A DNA stretch of 64,000 nt from Rhizobium sp. 18065 (GCF_902706095.1 NZ_CACSJP010000001.1:682001-746000), one strand, 5' to 3'. Positions 47,445 to 57,039 are shown, counted from the first letter of the stretch. Program-made: numbers and translations. Notes: generated from the sequence alone by a model not told the origin.

Positions 47445-47983
47445 TGGGAAAGTTACTGGCCGTTGGTCTGTGGGTCTGCATCGTCACGCTCGGCGCCGTC
47501 TACGGTGCCATCAGCCTGGCGACGGCCCCGGCTGGCCCCAGCGAAGAGGATCACAAGGCCCCGCTTGAACTGGTCAAGGGCGAACCGATCACCATTCCGG
47601 TCATTTCGGATGGTGGCGTGTCGGGCTACTTCCTCACCCGCGTGTCGTTCATGATGGATAAGGCGAAGATCACCGGCGTCGAGCTGCCGATGACCGAACT
47701 GATGACCGATGAGCTGTTCACCCTGCTGATCGGCAACAAGATGGTCGATCTTGCCAATACCAAGGGATTTGATGTCGCGGTCTTCCGCGAGAAGATCAAG
47801 ACCGACATCAATGCCCATCTCGGCGAGGGTTTCGTCAGCCAGGTGCTGATCGAGCAGCTTGACTACGTCTCCAAGGAGGTTGCCCGCAAGGCAGCCGATG
47901 GCGACAGCCGTGGGCCGCTGGATGCGACCGTTATCGTCGAAGGCGAAAAGGTCGAGGAGCCGGCAGCCGGTTCGGGCCACTGA
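47444..47983 (+). CDS. Membrane-anchored FliL-like protein
   Basis: 179 residues: one membrane segment at about 4-26, then a periplasmic part. ITIPVISDGGVSGYFLTRVS and ELMTDELFTLLIGNKMVDL followed by TDINAHLGEGFVSQVLIEQL follow the general FliL pattern of a strand, helix and C-terminal helix. It could be a second FliL-like stator accessory protein. The last gene of the flagellar region, followed by a strong terminator. Confidence 0.6.
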   Translation: MGKLLAVGLWVCIVTLGAVYGAISLATAPAGPSEEDHKAPLELVKGEPITIPVISDGGVSGYFLTRVSFMMDKAKITGVELPMTELMTDELFTLLIGNKMVDLANTKGFDVAVFREKIKTDINAHLGEGFVSQVLIEQLDYVSKEVARKAADGDSRGPLDATVIVEGEKVEEPAAGSGH

Positions 47984-48016
47984 ACCGCCCGCTCTCGCAT
48001 TGGCCACAGATTGAAG

Positions 48017-48054
48017 ACAGGAGGGTGCAATCCGGATTGCCCCTCCTGTTTTGC
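48017..48054 (+). terminator. Terminator closing the flagellar region
   Basis: ACAGGAGGG-T-GCAATCC then GGATTGC-CCCTCCTGT and TTTTGC: a 16-bp stem with one bulged T. It marks the boundary between the motility genes and folD. Confidence 0.85.
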
Positions 48055-48185
48055 ATTGCGCGAACCGATCTCGTTGCCGCAACTCTTGCAAAATGCCGCA
48101 ATTTGACAGCATAGGACGGAGACAGGCAAACGGCGCCGGGTCGATGACGCTAGCTTGTCGAAACGTGAGGCGAGGGCGAGAGACA

Positions 48186-49085
48186 GTGACGACGGTGATT
48201 GATGGAAAGGCAGCGGCCGCATCGGTGGTCGAGGCGGTAACCTCTGCAGCAGCAGTCCTTGAAACGCGCGGCCATCGCAAACCAGGCCTTGCCGTCGTGA
48301 TCGTCGGCAACGATCCGGCAAGCCATGCCTATGTCGGCGCCAAGAGCAAGATGGCCAAGCAATGCGGCTTCAATTCCCTCCAGCATACATTGCCTGAAGA
48401 CACGTCTCAGGACGATCTGATGGCGCTCGTCGCGTCTCTCAATGCCGATCCGACCATTGACGGCATCCTCGTCCAGCTTCCGCTTCCCAAGCCGTTGAAC
48501 TCCGATCCGGTGATCCAGTCGATCCTGCCGGAAAAGGATGTCGATGGTCTGCATGTGGTCAATGCCGGCAAGCTGGCGATCGGCGATACGAAAACCGGTC
48601 TGGTCTCCTGCACGCCGGCCGGCGCTATGATCCTGGTGCGCCAGGTGCATGGATCCGATCTGTCCGGCCTCAATGCGCTGGTCATCGGCCGCTCCAACCT
48701 GTTCGGCAAGCCGATGGCCCAGCTTCTGCTGGCTGCCAATGCCACGGTGACGATCGGTCACTCGAGGAGCCGCGACCTGCCGGCTTTGGCACGCGAGGCC
48801 GACATTCTGGTGGCCGCAGTCGGTCGCCCGGAAATGGTCAAGTCCGACTGGGTCAAGCCCGGCGCGACGATCATCGATGTCGGCATCAACCGGATCGCGG
48901 CGCCTGAGCGCGGTGAAGGCAAGTTCCGCCTCGTCGGCGACGTGGCCTTTGCCGAGTGCAAGCCGGTTGCCGCGGCGATCTCGCCGGTACCGGGTGGCGT
49001 CGGTCCGATGACCATCGCCATGCTGATGGCAAACACCGTGATTGCGGCCTATCGCGCAGCGGGCGAAGCGGCCCCGACATTCTGA
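48186..49085 (+). CDS. folD: Methylenetetrahydrofolate dehydrogenase/cyclohydrolase FolD
   Basis: 299 residues from a GTG ([17 protein letters not shown]). The frame is open from 48051, but that would begin at the terminator. FolD motifs: [20 protein letters not shown], catalytic lysine region, [29 protein letters not shown], and C-terminal [18 protein letters not shown]. Makes formyl-THF and NADPH in one-carbon metabolism. Not part of motility; the junction is a housekeeping flank. Confidence 0.95.
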   Translation: MTTVIDGKAAAASVVEAVTSAAAVLETRGHRKPGLAVVIVGNDPASHAYVGAKSKMAKQCGFNSLQHTLPEDTSQDDLMALVASLNADPTIDGILVQLPLPKPLNSDPVIQSILPEKDVDGLHVVNAGKLAIGDTKTGLVSCTPAGAMILVRQVHGSDLSGLNALVIGRSNLFGKPMAQLLLAANATVTIGHSRSRDLPALAREADILVAAVGRPEMVKSDWVKPGATIIDVGINRIAAPERGEGKFRLVGDVAFAECKPVAAAISPVPGGVGPMTIAMLMANTVIAAYRAAGEAAPTF

Positions 49086-49103
49086 CGTCGCTCGCTCCGG
49101 CGA

Positions 49104-50138
49104 TCAGTCTTTCGCCGGAGCCGGTCCTGTCGAGGACCTGACGACCAGGTCGACCTTCCACAGCTCCTGCAATGGCGGCTGCATCTCCGGGCCGCTGTGG
49201 ATCATGGCGATCAGCCGCTCGGCAACACGCTTGCCGGCCTGGCGCAGGGATGAGCGTGTCGTTGTCAGCGGGACGCTGAAATTCTCCGGCTTCAGCAGCG
49301 GCAATTCGTCATCATGGGCGATGAGCGACACGTCGACCCCGAGTTTCAGCCGGGCTTCGTTGAGCGCCCTGACGGCACCGAGCGCCAGTACAGTGCTGGC
49401 GCAGAGCACGGCTGTCGGCCGCTGCGGTCCGCCGAGGATTTCCTTCATGCCGCGATAGCCCTGTTCGTCGCCCATGAATGTGTTGCGGATATGGGTGGGG
49501 TCCAGGATCAACCCCTGTTCGGCAAGGGCCTTTTCCGTGCCCTGTTTGCGACGCAAGGCAAAGTCCAGGTCGGCCGGGCCGTTCAGCAGTGCGAAATGCC
49601 TGTGCCCAAGCTGCAACAGGAAACGCGTCGCATCATAGAATGCGCCTTCGTTGTCGACATCGAGAAATGGGTAGTTTGCCGTGCGCCCGGAGGATCGTCC
49701 ATGCACGATGAAGGGCAGCGACAGGGACTGCGCCATGGTGATGCGCGGATCGTTCTCGCGCATATAGGCCAGATAGTAGCCATCGACGCTGCCGCTGGCC
49801 ACCAGCCAGCGGATCGCTTCCTGCTCGTCTTCCATTCGCGCCGGCATGATGACGAAGTGGAAGTCGTGTTCGATCGCGACCTCCGCCAAGCCGCCCTGAA
49901 ACTCGGCAAAATGGATATCGGAGGCATGATCGGGCGAAACCGGCATGATCAGGCCGATGGATCCGGCTTTGCCGGTGGCCAGGCGCTGGGCAGCCCGGTT
50001 GGGCCTGTAGCCGGTCTCCTTGGCCGCCTTCAGCACGCGTTGACGGGTTTCCTCGTTGACCTCGGGGTAACCGTTGATGGCGCGGCTGATCGTCGTTTGC
50101 GACAGGCCGAGCATGAGCGACAGTTCTTTGAGATTCAC
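49104..50138 (-). CDS. aglR: LacI-family repressor of alpha-glucoside uptake AglR
   Basis: 344 residues from the GTG at 50138 (NLKELSLMLGLSQTTISRAI), the usual LacI-family start. A TTG at 50147 is possible but lies directly on the AGGA ribosome site. N-terminal HTH and hinge (NGYPEVNEETRQRVLKAAKE), then a periplasmic-binding-like sugar domain. Divergent from aglE, with palindromic operators between, it should repress aglEFGAK until alpha-glucosides are present. Confidence 0.88.
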   Translation of the reverse strand: MNLKELSLMLGLSQTTISRAINGYPEVNEETRQRVLKAAKETGYRPNRAAQRLATGKAGSIGLIMPVSPDHASDIHFAEFQGGLAEVAIEHDFHFVIMPARMEDEQEAIRWLVASGSVDGYYLAYMRENDPRITMAQSLSLPFIVHGRSSGRTANYPFLDVDNEGAFYDATRFLLQLGHRHFALLNGPADLDFALRRKQGTEKALAEQGLILDPTHIRNTFMGDEQGYRGMKEILGGPQRPTAVLCASTVLALGAVRALNEARLKLGVDVSLIAHDDELPLLKPENFSVPLTTTRSSLRQAGKRVAERLIAMIHSGPEMQPPLQELWKVDLVVRSSTGPAPAKD

Positions 50139-50196
50139 GGCAGGCAATTCCTCTCCCTCGCTGGGAAACCACCGGTTCTTCCTCCCTCCGGCATTT

Positions 50197-50208
50197 CAAA
50201 GCGCTTCG
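50197..50208. promoter_or_regulatory. Candidate AglR operator 1
   Basis: CAAAGCGCTTCG, 11 of 12 bases of the palindrome CAAAGCGCTTTG. It lies 59 bases upstream of aglR, suggesting autoregulation. Confidence 0.5.
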
Positions 50209-50312
50209 ACTATGCCGCAGTTTTCGCGTGGGCGACAAGTGCGAACTTGCCATATTTGCGCGCACCTGCACCATTTTAGGATGCGCTTTGCGACTATTTG
50301 GAGCAAATTTGC

Positions 50313-50324
50313 GATAGCGCTTGA
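50313..50324. promoter_or_regulatory. Candidate AglR operator 2 (weak)
   Basis: GATAGCGCTTGA, 8 of 12 bases of the palindrome, overlapping a TTGACT (50321-50326) that could be the aglE -35 element. Confidence 0.3.
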
Positions 50325-50358
50325 CTCCTCGGGGATCGGAGTGGGATGACTTGTAGGC

Positions 50359-50370
50359 CAAAGCGCTTTG
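50359..50370. promoter_or_regulatory. Candidate AglR operator 3
   Basis: CAAAGCGCTTTG, a perfect 12-base palindrome with the central CG typical of LacI-family sites, 62 bases before the aglE start. Confidence 0.65.
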
Positions 50371-50431
50371 AGGAAGGGGCTTTCGAGCCAATGGACGTTT
50401 GGCCGTCCATATGTGATGGGAGGTATATCAC

Positions 50432-51790
50432 ATGAAGAAACTGTTTTTGATCACGGTCGCTGCCGCAGCACTGGCTGCTGGCATGACGTCTGCCGCCGAA
50501 TTGAAGTTCAAGCCGGGCGAGGACGCGAAATTCAATTGGGCGAGCTTTGAAGAGTTCAAGAAAGCCAATGATCTCAAAGGTCAGACGCTGACCATCTTCG
50601 GACCCTGGCGCGGCGAAGACCAGGCTCTGTTCGAGAGCATCTTTGCCTATTTCGAGGAAGCCACGGGCGCAGACGTCCAGTATTCCTCGTCCGAAAACTA
50701 TGAGCAGCAGATCGTCATCGACACCCAGGCCGGCAGCCCACCGAACATTGCCATTCTGCCGCAGCCGGGCCTGATCGCCGACCTCGCATCCAAGGGCCAT
50801 CTGACGCCGCTGGGCGACGAGACCAAGAACTGGTTGCTTGAAAACTATTCCGCCGGCCAGTCCTGGGTCGATCTCTCGACCTACAAGGGCAAGGACGGCA
50901 CGGCTGCCCTTTACGCACTGCCCTACAAGATCGACGTGAAATCGCTGGTCTGGTACGTGCCGGAAAACTTTGAGGACGCCGGCTATGAAGTGCCCAAGAC
51001 CATGGAAGAGCTGAAGGCGCTGACCGAGAAGATTGTCGCGGACGGTGGCACCCCGTGGTGCATCGGCCTTGGTTCGGGCGGTGCGACCGGCTGGCCGGCA
51101 ACCGACTGGGTCGAAGACATGATGCTGCGCACGCAACCAGCTGATGTCTACGACAAGTGGGTCACCAACGACGTCAAGTTCAACGATCCGGCCGTCATCG
51201 GTGCGATCGAGGAATTTGGCTGGTTCGCCCGCAATGACAAGTTCGTCGATGGTGGCGCCAAGGCCGTGGCTTCGACCGACTTCCGCGACAGCCCGAAGGG
51301 TCTCTTCGGCGCCCCGCCGAAGTGCTATCTGCACCATCAGGCTTCGTTCATCCCGTCCTTCTTCCCTGAAGGCACGGTTGTCGGCGAAGATGCCGACTTC
51401 TTCTACATGCCGCCTTATGCTGCCAAGGCCGACCTCGGCAACCCGGTGCTCGGCGCCGGAACGTTGGCGATGATCGCAAAGGACAGCCCCGCTGCCCGCG
51501 CCTTCATCGAATATCTCAAGACCCCGATCGCGCATGAGACCTGGATGGCGCAGTCGAGCTTCCTCACCCCGTTCAAGGGTGCCAACAAGGAAGCCTATGC
51601 CAACGCCCCGATGGCCAAGCAGGGCGACATTCTCCTGAATGCCACCACATTCCGCTTCGACGGTTCCGACCTGATGCCCGGCAAGATCGGCGCCGGCGCC
51701 TTCTGGACCGGTATGGTGGATTATTCCGGTGGCAAGTCTGCGGAAGATGTGACCGGCGAGATCCAGAAGGCCTGGGACGCCCTGAAGTAA
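50432..51790 (+). CDS. aglE: Alpha-glucoside ABC transporter, binding protein AglE
   Basis: 452 residues with a signal peptide (MKKLFLITVAAAALAAGMTS, cut after SAA). Extracellular solute-binding family 1 pattern (LTIFGPWRGEDQALFESIFA; YALPYKIDVKSLVWYVPENF; GAGTLAMIAKDSPAARAFIE). First gene of aglEFGAK. In S. meliloti the system imports sucrose, maltose and trehalose. Confidence 0.93.
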   Translation: MKKLFLITVAAAALAAGMTSAAELKFKPGEDAKFNWASFEEFKKANDLKGQTLTIFGPWRGEDQALFESIFAYFEEATGADVQYSSSENYEQQIVIDTQAGSPPNIAILPQPGLIADLASKGHLTPLGDETKNWLLENYSAGQSWVDLSTYKGKDGTAALYALPYKIDVKSLVWYVPENFEDAGYEVPKTMEELKALTEKIVADGGTPWCIGLGSGGATGWPATDWVEDMMLRTQPADVYDKWVTNDVKFNDPAVIGAIEEFGWFARNDKFVDGGAKAVASTDFRDSPKGLFGAPPKCYLHHQASFIPSFFPEGTVVGEDADFFYMPPYAAKADLGNPVLGAGTLAMIAKDSPAARAFIEYLKTPIAHETWMAQSSFLTPFKGANKEAYANAPMAKQGDILLNATTFRFDGSDLMPGKIGAGAFWTGMVDYSGGKSAEDVTGEIQKAWDALK

Positions 51791-51915
51791 TTCTCTCCGA
51801 AGAGGGAGTATCGCCGGGCTCGTGCAAAACGAGCCCGGCGACCGATACAAAAATGCCTGCGGTCCGGCGCCATTTGCCTATGGCGAGGGGGACCCCGTAA
51901 AGGGAGGGAACGCAA

Positions 51916-52926
51916 GTGGAACAGCTATTCTTTGCATTAGTGACGATCGTCATCGGTGTCGCGGCAGCCATAGGCTACTTCTATGGATCCAACCTGCTGC
52001 TCGACATGATCTTTCCGTCGCGCATCGCGGACACGACCCGCGCATCCGAAAACCTGCGCAAGGCGGCGCTGATCCGCCCCTGGCTGTTTCTCGGACCAGC
52101 CCTGATTTCACTGGCGGTCTATCTGGTCTACCCGCTGTTTTCCTCGGTGGTCTATGCGTTTCTCGACCGGTCCGGCGAGAACTATGTCGGGCTCGCCAAT
52201 TTTCGCTGGATGTTCCAGGACGGCGAATTCCGCCAGTCGATCTACAACAATCTTCTCTGGCTGATCGTCGTTCCGGCCGCAGCCACGCTGTTCGGCCTGA
52301 TCATCGCCGCGATGACTGACCGCATCTGGTGGGGCAATATCGCCAAATCGCTGATCTTCATGCCGATGGCGATCTCCTTCGTCGGTGCATCGGTCATCTG
52401 GAAGTTCGTCTATGACTACCGCGATGCCGGTTCCGAGCAGATCGGCATCCTCAATGCCATTGTCGTGGCCTTCGGCGGCGATCCGCAGATCTGGATCGCG
52501 CTGCCGTTCTGGAACAACATCTTCCTGATGGTCATCCTGATCTGGATCCAGACAGGTTTCGCCATGGTTCTGCTGTCGGCAGCGCTGCGTGGCATTCCGG
52601 AAGAAACCATCGAGGCTGCGATCATCGATGGCGCAAATCCCTGGCAGATCTTCATGAAGATCAAGGTGCCGCAGATCTGGAACACGATCGCGGTCGTCTG
52701 GACCACGATCACCATCCTCGTCCTCAAGGTCTTCGACATCGTCCTCGCGATGACCAACGGCCAGTGGCAGACACAGGTTCTCGCCAACCTGATGTTCGAC
52801 TGGATGTTCCGCGGCGGCGGCGATTTCGGCAAGGGTGCCGCCATCGCAGTCGTCATCATGATCATGGTCGTGCCGATCATGATCTGGAACATCCGCAATG
52901 CCCGCCGCGAAATGGAAGGACACTGA
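51916..52926 (+). CDS. aglF: Alpha-glucoside ABC permease AglF
   Basis: 336 residues starting with GTG behind GGGAGGGAA. MalF-type permease with membrane segments and the EAA loop (AALRGIPEETIEAAIIDGAN, PWQIFMKIKVPQIWNT). Two N-terminal hydrophobic segments precede the permease core. aglG begins one base after its stop. Confidence 0.92.
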   Translation: MEQLFFALVTIVIGVAAAIGYFYGSNLLLDMIFPSRIADTTRASENLRKAALIRPWLFLGPALISLAVYLVYPLFSSVVYAFLDRSGENYVGLANFRWMFQDGEFRQSIYNNLLWLIVVPAAATLFGLIIAAMTDRIWWGNIAKSLIFMPMAISFVGASVIWKFVYDYRDAGSEQIGILNAIVVAFGGDPQIWIALPFWNNIFLMVILIWIQTGFAMVLLSAALRGIPEETIEAAIIDGANPWQIFMKIKVPQIWNTIAVVWTTITILVLKVFDIVLAMTNGQWQTQVLANLMFDWMFRGGGDFGKGAAIAVVIMIMVVPIMIWNIRNARREMEGH

Positions 52927-52927
52927 G

Positions 52928-54073
52928 ATGCACGCCACCAAGCTTTCGCCGCTGACGATCGTCGTCAATCTCACCGTCCTGCTATTAGTCGCGCTCTGGA
53001 CCCTGCCGACCGCCGGTCTGCTGATCTCGTCCCTGCGTGACAAGGACCAGATCGTCGCTTCCGGCTGGTGGACGGCGCTGACCACATCCAGCCAGAACGC
53101 CATCTACCGGGCGCCGCCTGCCAGCGCCCAGGTCGAGGAAAATGGCCAGTTCGTCATCGCCGGCAATGTCTTCGACGGCAAGGGCGGAACCGTCAGCGCC
53201 TTCGGCGTCAACATCAACAAGCCTGCCGATTTCGAACCGGGCGCGGTTGCCGAACGCAATGACGGCAGCAAGCTGACGCTGCAGGAAAACGGCGATTTCC
53301 GCCTGGAATCGCCCAAGGCATTTGAAGGTTCACGCGGCGACCGCATCTTCTTCACCTCGGCCGTCCCGCCGCGGTTCACGCTGGAGAACTACCAGACGGT
53401 GCTGAATTCCGAAGGCATCGGCAAGTCCTTCATCAATTCGCTGACGGTGGCCATTCCGTCGACCATCATCCCGATCCTGGTTGCTGCCTTTGCCGCTTAC
53501 GCACTCGCCTGGATGAAATTTCCGGGCCGCTCCATCCTGCTTGCGGTCATCGTCGGCCTGCTCGTCGTGCCGCTACAGATGTCGCTGATCCCGCTCCTCA
53601 AGATGTACAATGGCGTCGGTGCCTTCTTCGGCGTGCCGGCCAAGGGATATGTCGGCATCTGGCTGGCGCATATGGGCTTCGGCCTGCCGCTCGCCATTTA
53701 CCTGCTGCGCAACTACATCGCCGGCCTGCCGCGCGAGATCATGGAATCGGCCCGCGTCGACGGTGCCTCCGATTTCGAAATCTTCATCAAGATCGTCCTG
53801 CCGCTGTCCTATCCGGCGCTGGCATCATTTGCCATCTTCCAGTTCCTCTGGACCTGGAACGACCTGCTGATCGCGATGGTTTTCCTCGGTTCAGGCGACA
53901 ACGAACTCGTCCTGACCGGACGGCTGGTCAACCTGCTCGGGTCGCGCGGCGGCAACTGGGAAATCCTGACGGCATCCGCCTTCATCACCATCATCGTTCC
54001 GCTCTGCGTCTTCTTTGCCCTGCAGCGCTACCTCGTCCGGGGTCTGCTCGCTGGCTCGGTCAAGGGCGGTTGA
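52928..54073 (+). CDS. aglG: Alpha-glucoside ABC permease AglG
   Basis: 381 residues from MHATKLSPLTIVVN; the upstream frame from 52898 lies in aglF. MalG-type permease with EAA loop (LPREIMESARVDGASDFEIF, IKIVLPLSYPAL). Between membrane segments 1 and 2 there is a periplasmic insert of about 110 residues (NIFDGKGG-like to PRFTLENYQTVL), typical of this subfamily. Confidence 0.92.
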   Translation: MHATKLSPLTIVVNLTVLLLVALWTLPTAGLLISSLRDKDQIVASGWWTALTTSSQNAIYRAPPASAQVEENGQFVIAGNVFDGKGGTVSAFGVNINKPADFEPGAVAERNDGSKLTLQENGDFRLESPKAFEGSRGDRIFFTSAVPPRFTLENYQTVLNSEGIGKSFINSLTVAIPSTIIPILVAAFAAYALAWMKFPGRSILLAVIVGLLVVPLQMSLIPLLKMYNGVGAFFGVPAKGYVGIWLAHMGFGLPLAIYLLRNYIAGLPREIMESARVDGASDFEIFIKIVLPLSYPALASFAIFQFLWTWNDLLIAMVFLGSGDNELVLTGRLVNLLGSRGGNWEILTASAFITIIVPLCVFFALQRYLVRGLLAGSVKGG

Positions 54074-54110
54074 GCGCACGAAGCTTCACTGACATGCACA
54101 AGGACCTATC

Positions 54111-55766
54111 ATGAGCTCTACGACGCAATCGATGCTGACGGCCGACAAGGACTGGTGGCGGGGTGCGGTGATCTACCAGATCTATCCGCGCTCCTACCAG
54201 GACAGCAATGGCGACGGCATCGGTGACCTCAAGGGCATCACCGCGCGCCTGCATCATATTGCCGAACTTGGCGCCGATGCGATCTGGATCTCGCCCTTCT
54301 TCGCCTCGCCGATGAAGGACTTCGGCTACGATGTGTCGAACTATGTCGACGTCGATCCGATGTTCGGCTCGCTGACCGATTTCGACGGGCTGATCGCCGA
54401 GGCCCATCGCCTGGGCATCCGCGTTATGATCGATCTCGTCATGTCGCACTCGTCGGATCAGCATCCGTGGTTTGTCGAAAGCCGCTCGAGCCGCGTCAAT
54501 CCGAAGTCGGACTGGTATGTCTGGTCGGATCCGAAGCCGGACGGCACGCCGCCGAACAACTGGCTGTCGATCTTTGGTGGGTCGGCATGGCAGTGGGATC
54601 CGACCCGCATGCAATATTACATGCACAACTTCCTGACCTCGCAGCCCGACATGAACCTGCACAATCCGGAAGTGCAGGACGCGCTGCTCGCCGCCACCCG
54701 CTTCTGGCTGGAGCGCGGCGTTGACGGCTTCCGTCTCGACACCATCAACTTCTACTTCCACGACAAGGAATTGCGCGACAATCCGGCGCTCGCCCCGGAG
54801 CGCCGCAATGCCTCGACGGCACCGGCGGTCAACCCGTACAATTTCCAGGAACACCTCTACGACAAGAACCGGCCGGAAAACATTGCCTTCCTCAAGCGGT
54901 TTCGGGCACTGCTCGACGAATATCCGGCGATTGCCGCCGTCGGCGAAGTGGGCGACAGCCAGCGTGGTCTCGAGATCGTCGGTGAATACACCTCCGGCAA
55001 TGACAAGATGCAGATGTGCTACGCCTTCGAATTCCTGGCGCCGGAACCGCTGACGCCGGATGTGGTCAGGCAGACGCAGATCAATTTTGCCGCGGCAGCC
55101 CCGGAAGGCTGGGCCTGCTGGGCATTTTCCAACCACGACGTCGTCCGCCACATCAGCCGCTGGGGCGCTGACGTGCTCGACCGGGACACCTATGCCAAGA
55201 TGATGTCGGCACTGCTGCTGACCCAACGCGGCTCGGTCTGCATCTATCAGGGCGAAGAACTTGGCCTGACCGAGGCCGACATTGCCTTCGAAGACTTGCA
55301 GGATCCTTATGGCATCCAGTTCTGGCCCGAATTCAAGGGGCGTGACGGTTGCCGCACGCCGATGGTCTGGGACAATCATGCGGCACAGGCCGGTTTCTCG
55401 ACAGCCGCCAAGACCTGGCTGCCGATCCCGGTGGAGCATGTGCTGCGGTCGGTGAACACGCAAGTCGGCAAGGACGAGACGGTTCTCGAGCATTACCGCA
55501 GGTTCCTGTCGTTCCGCCGCAAGCATCCCGCCTTTGCCAAGGGCGATATCGAATTCCACGCGGCCGGCGATACACAGCTGGCCTATACGCGATCCTTCGG
55601 CAACGAGACGCTGCTCTGCCTGTTCAACATGAGCCCGGAGGCGAGCGCAATTGCGCTTCCGGCCGGCGAATGGGTGGCGCTCGATGGCCATGGCTTCACA
55701 AATGAGATGAACGGCAACCACGTAGAATTGCCGGCATGGGGCGCGTATTTCGCGCGTCATGTCTAA
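54111..55766 (+). CDS. aglA: Cytoplasmic alpha-glucosidase AglA
   Basis: 551 residues, glycoside hydrolase family 13 (IYQIYPRSYQDSNGDGIGDL). Catalytic residues by pattern: nucleophile D210 (DGFRLDTINF), acid E279 (AVGEVGD), and D343 (FSNHDVVRH). No signal peptide, so it cleaves imported alpha-glucosides inside the cell. AAGGA precedes the ATG. Confidence 0.93.
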   Translation: MSSTTQSMLTADKDWWRGAVIYQIYPRSYQDSNGDGIGDLKGITARLHHIAELGADAIWISPFFASPMKDFGYDVSNYVDVDPMFGSLTDFDGLIAEAHRLGIRVMIDLVMSHSSDQHPWFVESRSSRVNPKSDWYVWSDPKPDGTPPNNWLSIFGGSAWQWDPTRMQYYMHNFLTSQPDMNLHNPEVQDALLAATRFWLERGVDGFRLDTINFYFHDKELRDNPALAPERRNASTAPAVNPYNFQEHLYDKNRPENIAFLKRFRALLDEYPAIAAVGEVGDSQRGLEIVGEYTSGNDKMQMCYAFEFLAPEPLTPDVVRQTQINFAAAAPEGWACWAFSNHDVVRHISRWGADVLDRDTYAKMMSALLLTQRGSVCIYQGEELGLTEADIAFEDLQDPYGIQFWPEFKGRDGCRTPMVWDNHAAQAGFSTAAKTWLPIPVEHVLRSVNTQVGKDETVLEHYRRFLSFRRKHPAFAKGDIEFHAAGDTQLAYTRSFGNETLLCLFNMSPEASAIALPAGEWVALDGHGFTNEMNGNHVELPAWGAYFARHV

Positions 55767-55781
55767 AAGGGGAGGAAGACA

Positions 55782-56870
55782 ATGACGGGCTTGGTTCTCA
55801 AGGATATTCGCAAGGCATACGGGCAGGTCAAGGTTCTGCACGGGATCGATCTCGACATCAAGCAGGGCGAGTTCATCGTCTTTGTCGGGCCGTCGGGCTG
55901 CGGGAAGTCAACGCTTCTGCGCATGATTGCCGGCCTTGAGGACATTACCAGCGGTGAAATGCTCATCGATGGCCAGCGCGTCAACGATATCCCGCCCTCC
56001 AAGCGCGGCATCGCCATGGTATTCCAGTCCTATGCGCTTTACCCGCATATGACGGTCTACGACAACATGGCGTTTGGCATGCGCATTGCCGGCGAGAGCA
56101 AGCAGGAGATCGACCGGCGCGTGCGTGCGGCAGGCGACATCCTCCAGCTCGGCCCCTATCTCGACCGCCTGCCGAAGGCGCTGTCCGGTGGCCAGCGCCA
56201 GCGCGTCGCCATCGGGCGCGCCATCTGCCGCGACCCGAAGGTCTTTCTCTTCGACGAGCCGCTGTCGAACCTGGACGCGGCCCTGCGCGTCGCCACCCGC
56301 ATCGAGATCGCCAAGCTCAACGACAGCATGCCGGACACGACGATGATCTACGTCACCCATGACCAGGTCGAGGCAATGACGCTTGCCGACCGGATCGTCG
56401 TGCTGTCTGCCGGTCGCATCGAGCAGGTCGGCCCGCCGCTCGAACTCTACGAGCGCCCGGCAAACCTCTTCGTCGCCCAGTTCATCGGCTCTCCGGCGAT
56501 GAACATCATGCCGGCAACCATTGCCGAAGCCGGTCAGGCGACCACGTTGAAGCTCAAGGATGGCAGCACGGTCGCTGTCGATATTGCGACGCAGGCCACC
56601 GAAAAGGGCAAACCCGCAAGTTTCGGCGTTCGCCCTGAAGACATCGCGATTGCCGCCGGTGACGAATATCTCTTCGAGGGGCTGGTCGATATCGTCGAAG
56701 CGCTGGGCGAAGTGACGATGCTCTACGTCCAGGGGCCGGCCGACGACGCGCCGATCGTCGTCAAGCTACCGGGTATCGTCGATGTTAAGAAGGGCACGAA
56801 GCTGCGCTTCTCCGCAGACAAGTCGAAGCTGCACCTTTTTGACGCAGCCGGGCAGACCTATCGCCGTTGA
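55782..56870 (+). CDS. aglK: Alpha-glucoside ABC ATPase AglK
   Basis: 362 residues, MalK/MsmK type. Walker A GPSGCGKSTLL, signature LSGGQRQRVAIGRAICR, Walker B VFLFDEPLSNLD, H-loop VTHDQVEAMTLADRI, and a C-terminal TOBE-like regulatory domain. Energises AglEFG. A terminator follows. Confidence 0.94.
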   Translation: MTGLVLKDIRKAYGQVKVLHGIDLDIKQGEFIVFVGPSGCGKSTLLRMIAGLEDITSGEMLIDGQRVNDIPPSKRGIAMVFQSYALYPHMTVYDNMAFGMRIAGESKQEIDRRVRAAGDILQLGPYLDRLPKALSGGQRQRVAIGRAICRDPKVFLFDEPLSNLDAALRVATRIEIAKLNDSMPDTTMIYVTHDQVEAMTLADRIVVLSAGRIEQVGPPLELYERPANLFVAQFIGSPAMNIMPATIAEAGQATTLKLKDGSTVAVDIATQATEKGKPASFGVRPEDIAIAAGDEYLFEGLVDIVEALGEVTMLYVQGPADDAPIVVKLPGIVDVKKGTKLRFSADKSKLHLFDAAGQTYRR

Positions 56871-56910
56871 ATACCGGTTTTCGGAGTGTCTTCGCCTCGT
56901 CGAGGATTAA

Positions 56911-56946
56911 GGCCCTGTTAGCCGTAGTTGCGACAGGGCCCTTTTG
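56911..56946 (+). terminator. Terminator after aglK
   Basis: GGCCCTGT (56911-56918), 14-base loop, ACAGGGCC (56933-56940), then CTTTTG. Closes the agl operon. Confidence 0.75.
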
Positions 56947-57039
56947 CACCCAGGAATGAGCCGCCAAAAATACCGACTGTTAAACTGTCACTGCTAGCTT
57001 TTTGCTCATAAGAACGGACAAAAAATAGGGACAGGAACA

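Noticed and set aside
54060-55841. 593-residue open frame opposite aglA
   Set aside because: Antisense shadow; aglA has complete family 13 catalytic motifs.
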